This document shows, one piece after another, positions 61,527 to 64,000 of a stretch of DNA of 64,000 nt (the first letter of the stretch is position 1; the number at the start of each line of letters is the position of its first letter). The notes under the pieces were generated by a model. The model saw only the letters and a list, made by a program, of their open reading frames with translations. It was not told the DNA's origin and ran no database searches. This DNA is from a bacterium (lineage in GTDB: Bacteria; SM23-31): positions 1 to 64,000 of the forward strand of contig JANQEH010000091.1 in NCBI GenBank assembly GCA_028278455.1, written 5' to 3'. The position numbers and the translations under genes are program-made.

Positions 61527-62678
61527 ATGAAAAAATATTCTCTATATGCATTAACAATAGTATTTGCTGTATCCCTGACCGGCTGCGGAGGCGGGGAAAA
61601 TTATACGATAGAAGAAGTCGGTGGTATTAGATTCATCCATAATCTGTCACCGCAATGGGGAGGCAAACCGAAAGTCGAGTTAGAGTATATCAGGACCATA
61701 GGCGGGCTCAATGAAACGGATGAAAATTACCAGATGTTCAGAACTGCAGATGCTCTGAAGGATACGGAAGGTAACCTGTATATTCTCGATTCCGGCAATA
61801 ACAGGCTGCAGAAGTTCGGCCCGGACGGCAGGTATCTCCTGACAATTGGCCGGGGTGAGGGGCAGGGTCCGGGTGAATTCAATATGGCAACATCTATAGT
61901 TATTGATAATGAAGACAACATAAATATAATGAATGTAGGTAACAGGAGGATTGACAAGTTTTCATCAACAGGTGTATTCATGAGTTCCACTGAAGCCAGG
62001 AAGATGTATACGTTCTTTCGTTTTCTAAGCGATGGAAATCTGGTCGCTCCAGTGCTGAATATTCCCGAGCCCGGGCAGGAAGAGGCCGAAGCGGAAAAGA
62101 CGCTCGTCAGCATCATAGACAGTAAAGGCGAGATTGTCAGGAGTTTCGGAAAGTTCAAAGAATATGATGACATGATGATGAACATGATGGGCAATATAGT
62201 CCGCATCGCTGTGGATGGTGCGGATAATATATATGCTGCCTACGGAACCGAAAACCTGGTCGAAAAATATAACACTGCAGGTGAGTTGATTCTGAAAATC
62301 GACCGGCCGCTGCCATACGAGATAGTTCACAAAACATCGATCAGGGAATTTGACTTCAATGGTCAGAAGACAGAGATGCCGTTTCCTGAAATGACCTATG
62401 TTTCACTGAGTGTCGAGATCGACAGCCATGACCGGGTATGGGTGGCGACCTACCATGAACAACCTGTGCTGCCTGCAGAGGGGCAAATCGGGCAGACACT
62501 TGAACAGCCGGGAGGTTTTCATTTCGAGATTTACGACAGCGGGGGAATATGGCTAGGGAACATTGAGCAGCCTGAAGAAGGATTGACTCTTGTAAGGATC
62601 CAGGGAGATACGGTTTTCTTTGTCAGTAAAGACCTTGTCGCGATTTATGAATACAGGATAGTTGAAAACAATAATTAG
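61527..62678 (+). CDS. 6-bladed beta-propeller lipoprotein, array member 6
   Basis: 383 residues; clear lipobox (VSLTGCGG). The array motif is IRFIHNLSPQWGGKPKVELE, then NETDENYQMFRTADALKD, then blades with GEGQGPGEFNMATSIVID. It ends VAIYEYRIVENN, the usual closing strand. GAGGG lies before the ATG. The 285-bp gap before it holds a CGGCGCTGGCAGG repeat fragment near 61311 and nothing else recognised. Confidence 0.87.
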   Translation: MKKYSLYALTIVFAVSLTGCGGGENYTIEEVGGIRFIHNLSPQWGGKPKVELEYIRTIGGLNETDENYQMFRTADALKDTEGNLYILDSGNNRLQKFGPDGRYLLTIGRGEGQGPGEFNMATSIVIDNEDNINIMNVGNRRIDKFSSTGVFMSSTEARKMYTFFRFLSDGNLVAPVLNIPEPGQEEAEAEKTLVSIIDSKGEIVRSFGKFKEYDDMMMNMMGNIVRIAVDGADNIYAAYGTENLVEKYNTAGELILKIDRPLPYEIVHKTSIREFDFNGQKTEMPFPEMTYVSLSVEIDSHDRVWVATYHEQPVLPAEGQIGQTLEQPGGFHFEIYDSGGIWLGNIEQPEEGLTLVRIQGDTVFFVSKDLVAIYEYRIVENNN

Positions 62679-62728
62679 TAAATGGTTGCCGGTTATTGGG
62701 AAAGACGGTCAATAATCCCCTGTATCCA

Positions 62729-62982
62729 CCCGCCGCTGGCGGGACAGGTTCTTAGCTAAGGGGGAATATATAATGCAGTTATTTTGATCACGCCGTCGTT
62801 GGCGGCACAGGCGCTTTTATAAAGGGAAAATTTTGAAATGGATAATACTTGAATATCCCCTTTGTCCCCCTTACAGGGGGATTCAGATGTGTGTTTTTCT
62901 TTATCGCGGTGACTGGATAATCGATTCCATCCTTGAGGGAATTCATTAATAGTCCCCCCTATCAAGGGGAGGGAATACAAGG
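62729..62982. repeat. mixed palindromic repeats before array member 7
   Basis: CCCGCCGCTGGCGGG hairpin at 62729-62743, a GCCGTCGTTGGCGGC copy near 62791, a right-type CCCC/GGGG element at 62852-62886 (ATCCCCTTTGT then CCCCCTTACAGGGGGATT) and another at 62950-62972. These fill the 332-bp gap 62679-63010; no gene. Confidence 0.65.
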
Positions 62983-63010
62983 AGGGTGTTAACAAATTAA
63001 GGAGGTGAGA

Positions 63011-64000
63011 ATGAATATGTTACAACACATGTTTTTCTTATTGATCATAATCACGTTAATGAACTGCGGATCCGACCCTGAAAACTACACCGTAGAGGTC
63101 ATCGATGGTGTACGTCACGTGCATAACCTCGCGCCGAAATGGGGAGACGAGCAAAAGATTGAACTGGTATTTGTAAGAACAATTGGCGGTTTAGATGCAG
63201 TGGATGAAAACTACCAGTTCTACAGGATCTCGGATCTGAAAGTAGACAGGGAAGGAAATCTTTATGTTCTTGATTCTGGAAACGGCAGAATACAGGTCTT
63301 TGACATTGATGGTAAATATTTAAAGACTATCGGACGACCGGGGCAGGGTCCGGGAGAACTGGACAAACCATATGGGATGTACATCAGGGATAACGGTGAA
63401 ATATTAGTCTCCAAATTTAGAACTATAATTATATTCTCTCCGGATGGGAAGGAGATTGGTCGCCACTCAACGGATGATACAATATATGAACTAAATATTA
63501 CAAACCGATCGGACTATGTTTTTCCTACTTCTGCAGGGAAATACAGGGAATCGGATAATATCAAGGAAGAGATCAAACTGGTCAGCATTTTTGATAGCGA
63601 GTTTAAACTATCAAGAGAATTCGGTGATACTCATGACTTCGGCGATAATGAAAAGAACTATTGGGGCAACAATATCAATATTGTCTTAGATGAACAGGAT
63701 AACGTGTATGTCTGCATGTCAGAGGTTAATAGGATAGATAAATATGATCTTGAGGGAGATCTTGTATTTCGTATGGACAGACCGACAGATATAATTCCCG
63801 AGTTTACTGTAACAAAAAGGACTATCAATGTCGGCGGTAAACCGATGGAGATCGAATCCAAAGGATTTTCACGAATATCATGGGATGTTGATATTGATGA
63901 AAAGAACAGGTTGTGGATTCATACTTATAAACGGCGAAAAAAGGAAGGGGAGACTTTTTGGGGAGATTTTATGTATTTTGAGATATTTGATAGTGAGGGA
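63011..64000 (+). CDS. 6-bladed beta-propeller lipoprotein, array member 7 (truncated by window edge)
   Basis: Open from an ATG with a perfect AGGAGGTG upstream to the end of the window, 330 codons without a stop; by comparison with its neighbours about 35-50 residues are missing. The leader LLIIITLMNCGSDPE gives a lipidation Cys. The array motif is VRHVHNLAPKWGDEQKIELV, then DAVDENYQFYRISDLKVD, then blades with GRPGQGPGELDKPYGMYI. The array may well continue beyond the window. Confidence 0.85.
   Translation, partial: MNMLQHMFFLLIIITLMNCGSDPENYTVEVIDGVRHVHNLAPKWGDEQKIELVFVRTIGGLDAVDENYQFYRISDLKVDREGNLYVLDSGNGRIQVFDIDGKYLKTIGRPGQGPGELDKPYGMYIRDNGEILVSKFRTIIIFSPDGKEIGRHSTDDTIYELNITNRSDYVFPTSAGKYRESDNIKEEIKLVSIFDSEFKLSREFGDTHDFGDNEKNYWGNNINIVLDEQDNVYVCMSEVNRIDKYDLEGDLVFRMDRPTDIIPEFTVTKRTINVGGKPMEIESKGFSRISWDVDIDEKNRLWIHTYKRRKKEGETFWGDFMYFEIFDSEG

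Overview
The window is a 64 kb piece of the chromosome of a Gram-negative bacterium. Evidence includes outer-membrane barrel and lipoprotein signals, a sigma-54 promoter, multihaem cytochromes and many secreted peptidases. The set of paralogous 6-bladed beta-propeller lipoproteins, tricorn-type S41 peptidase, D-aminoacylases, SUMF1-fold proteins and a DsrMK-like membrane redox module is typical of uncultured, probably anaerobic or microaerobic lineages of the FCB/Aminicenantes/Zixibacteria kind. The exact phylum cannot be decided from this sequence. No rRNA, tRNA, CRISPR array, phage or classical insertion sequence was seen.

Layout. 0.3-12 kb: housekeeping genes (SufT/MIP18-like protein, recJ, tryptophanase, polyprenyl synthase, FabL-like reductase) and a tightly overlapping HAD phosphatase / YhaO-like nuclease / YhaN-like ATPase operon. 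12.3-17.4 kb: an unknown protein, a 1099-residue KAP NTPase carrying an EVE-like domain (a defence candidate) and a B3/B4-domain protein. 17.6-20.3 kb: a pentahaem cytochrome followed by a monohaem outer-membrane barrel protein. 20.5-21.2 kb: a small heat shock gene behind a textbook sigma-54 promoter and a distal palindrome. 21.6-27.5 kb: a reverse-strand run encoding a NarI-like cytochrome b, an HdrD/DsrK-like iron-sulfur protein, a HEAT-repeat protein, two receiver proteins and a kinase with two Cys-rich PAS domains. 27.6-32.4 kb: a helical-repeat protein, a large hybrid kinase and a small zinc-ribbon protein. 32.6-52.8 kb: an exported peptide and amide breakdown region (tricorn-like peptidase, beta-lactamase fold hydrolase, two D-aminoacylases, MFS transporter, two SUMF1-fold proteins, arginase-fold protein, lytic transglycosylase, prolyl oligopeptidase, creatininase-fold protein), interrupted at 44.7-45.9 kb by a dense repeat field around a DUF559 nuclease gene. 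53-64 kb: a LytS/LytTR two-component pair followed by at least seven tandem paralogous exported beta-propeller genes, the last cut by the window edge.

Nearly every intergenic gap carries short palindromic repeats of at least three families. The most striking is a CCCCCTT/AAGGGGG element with about 15 full or decayed copies. Two inverted copies of it bracket the DUF559 gene exactly, one supplying its ribosome binding site and the other abutting its stop codon. This arrangement recalls REP elements and their RAYT transposases and is the leading candidate for an undescribed system here. The EVE-KAP fusion and the propeller array are the next strongest leads.
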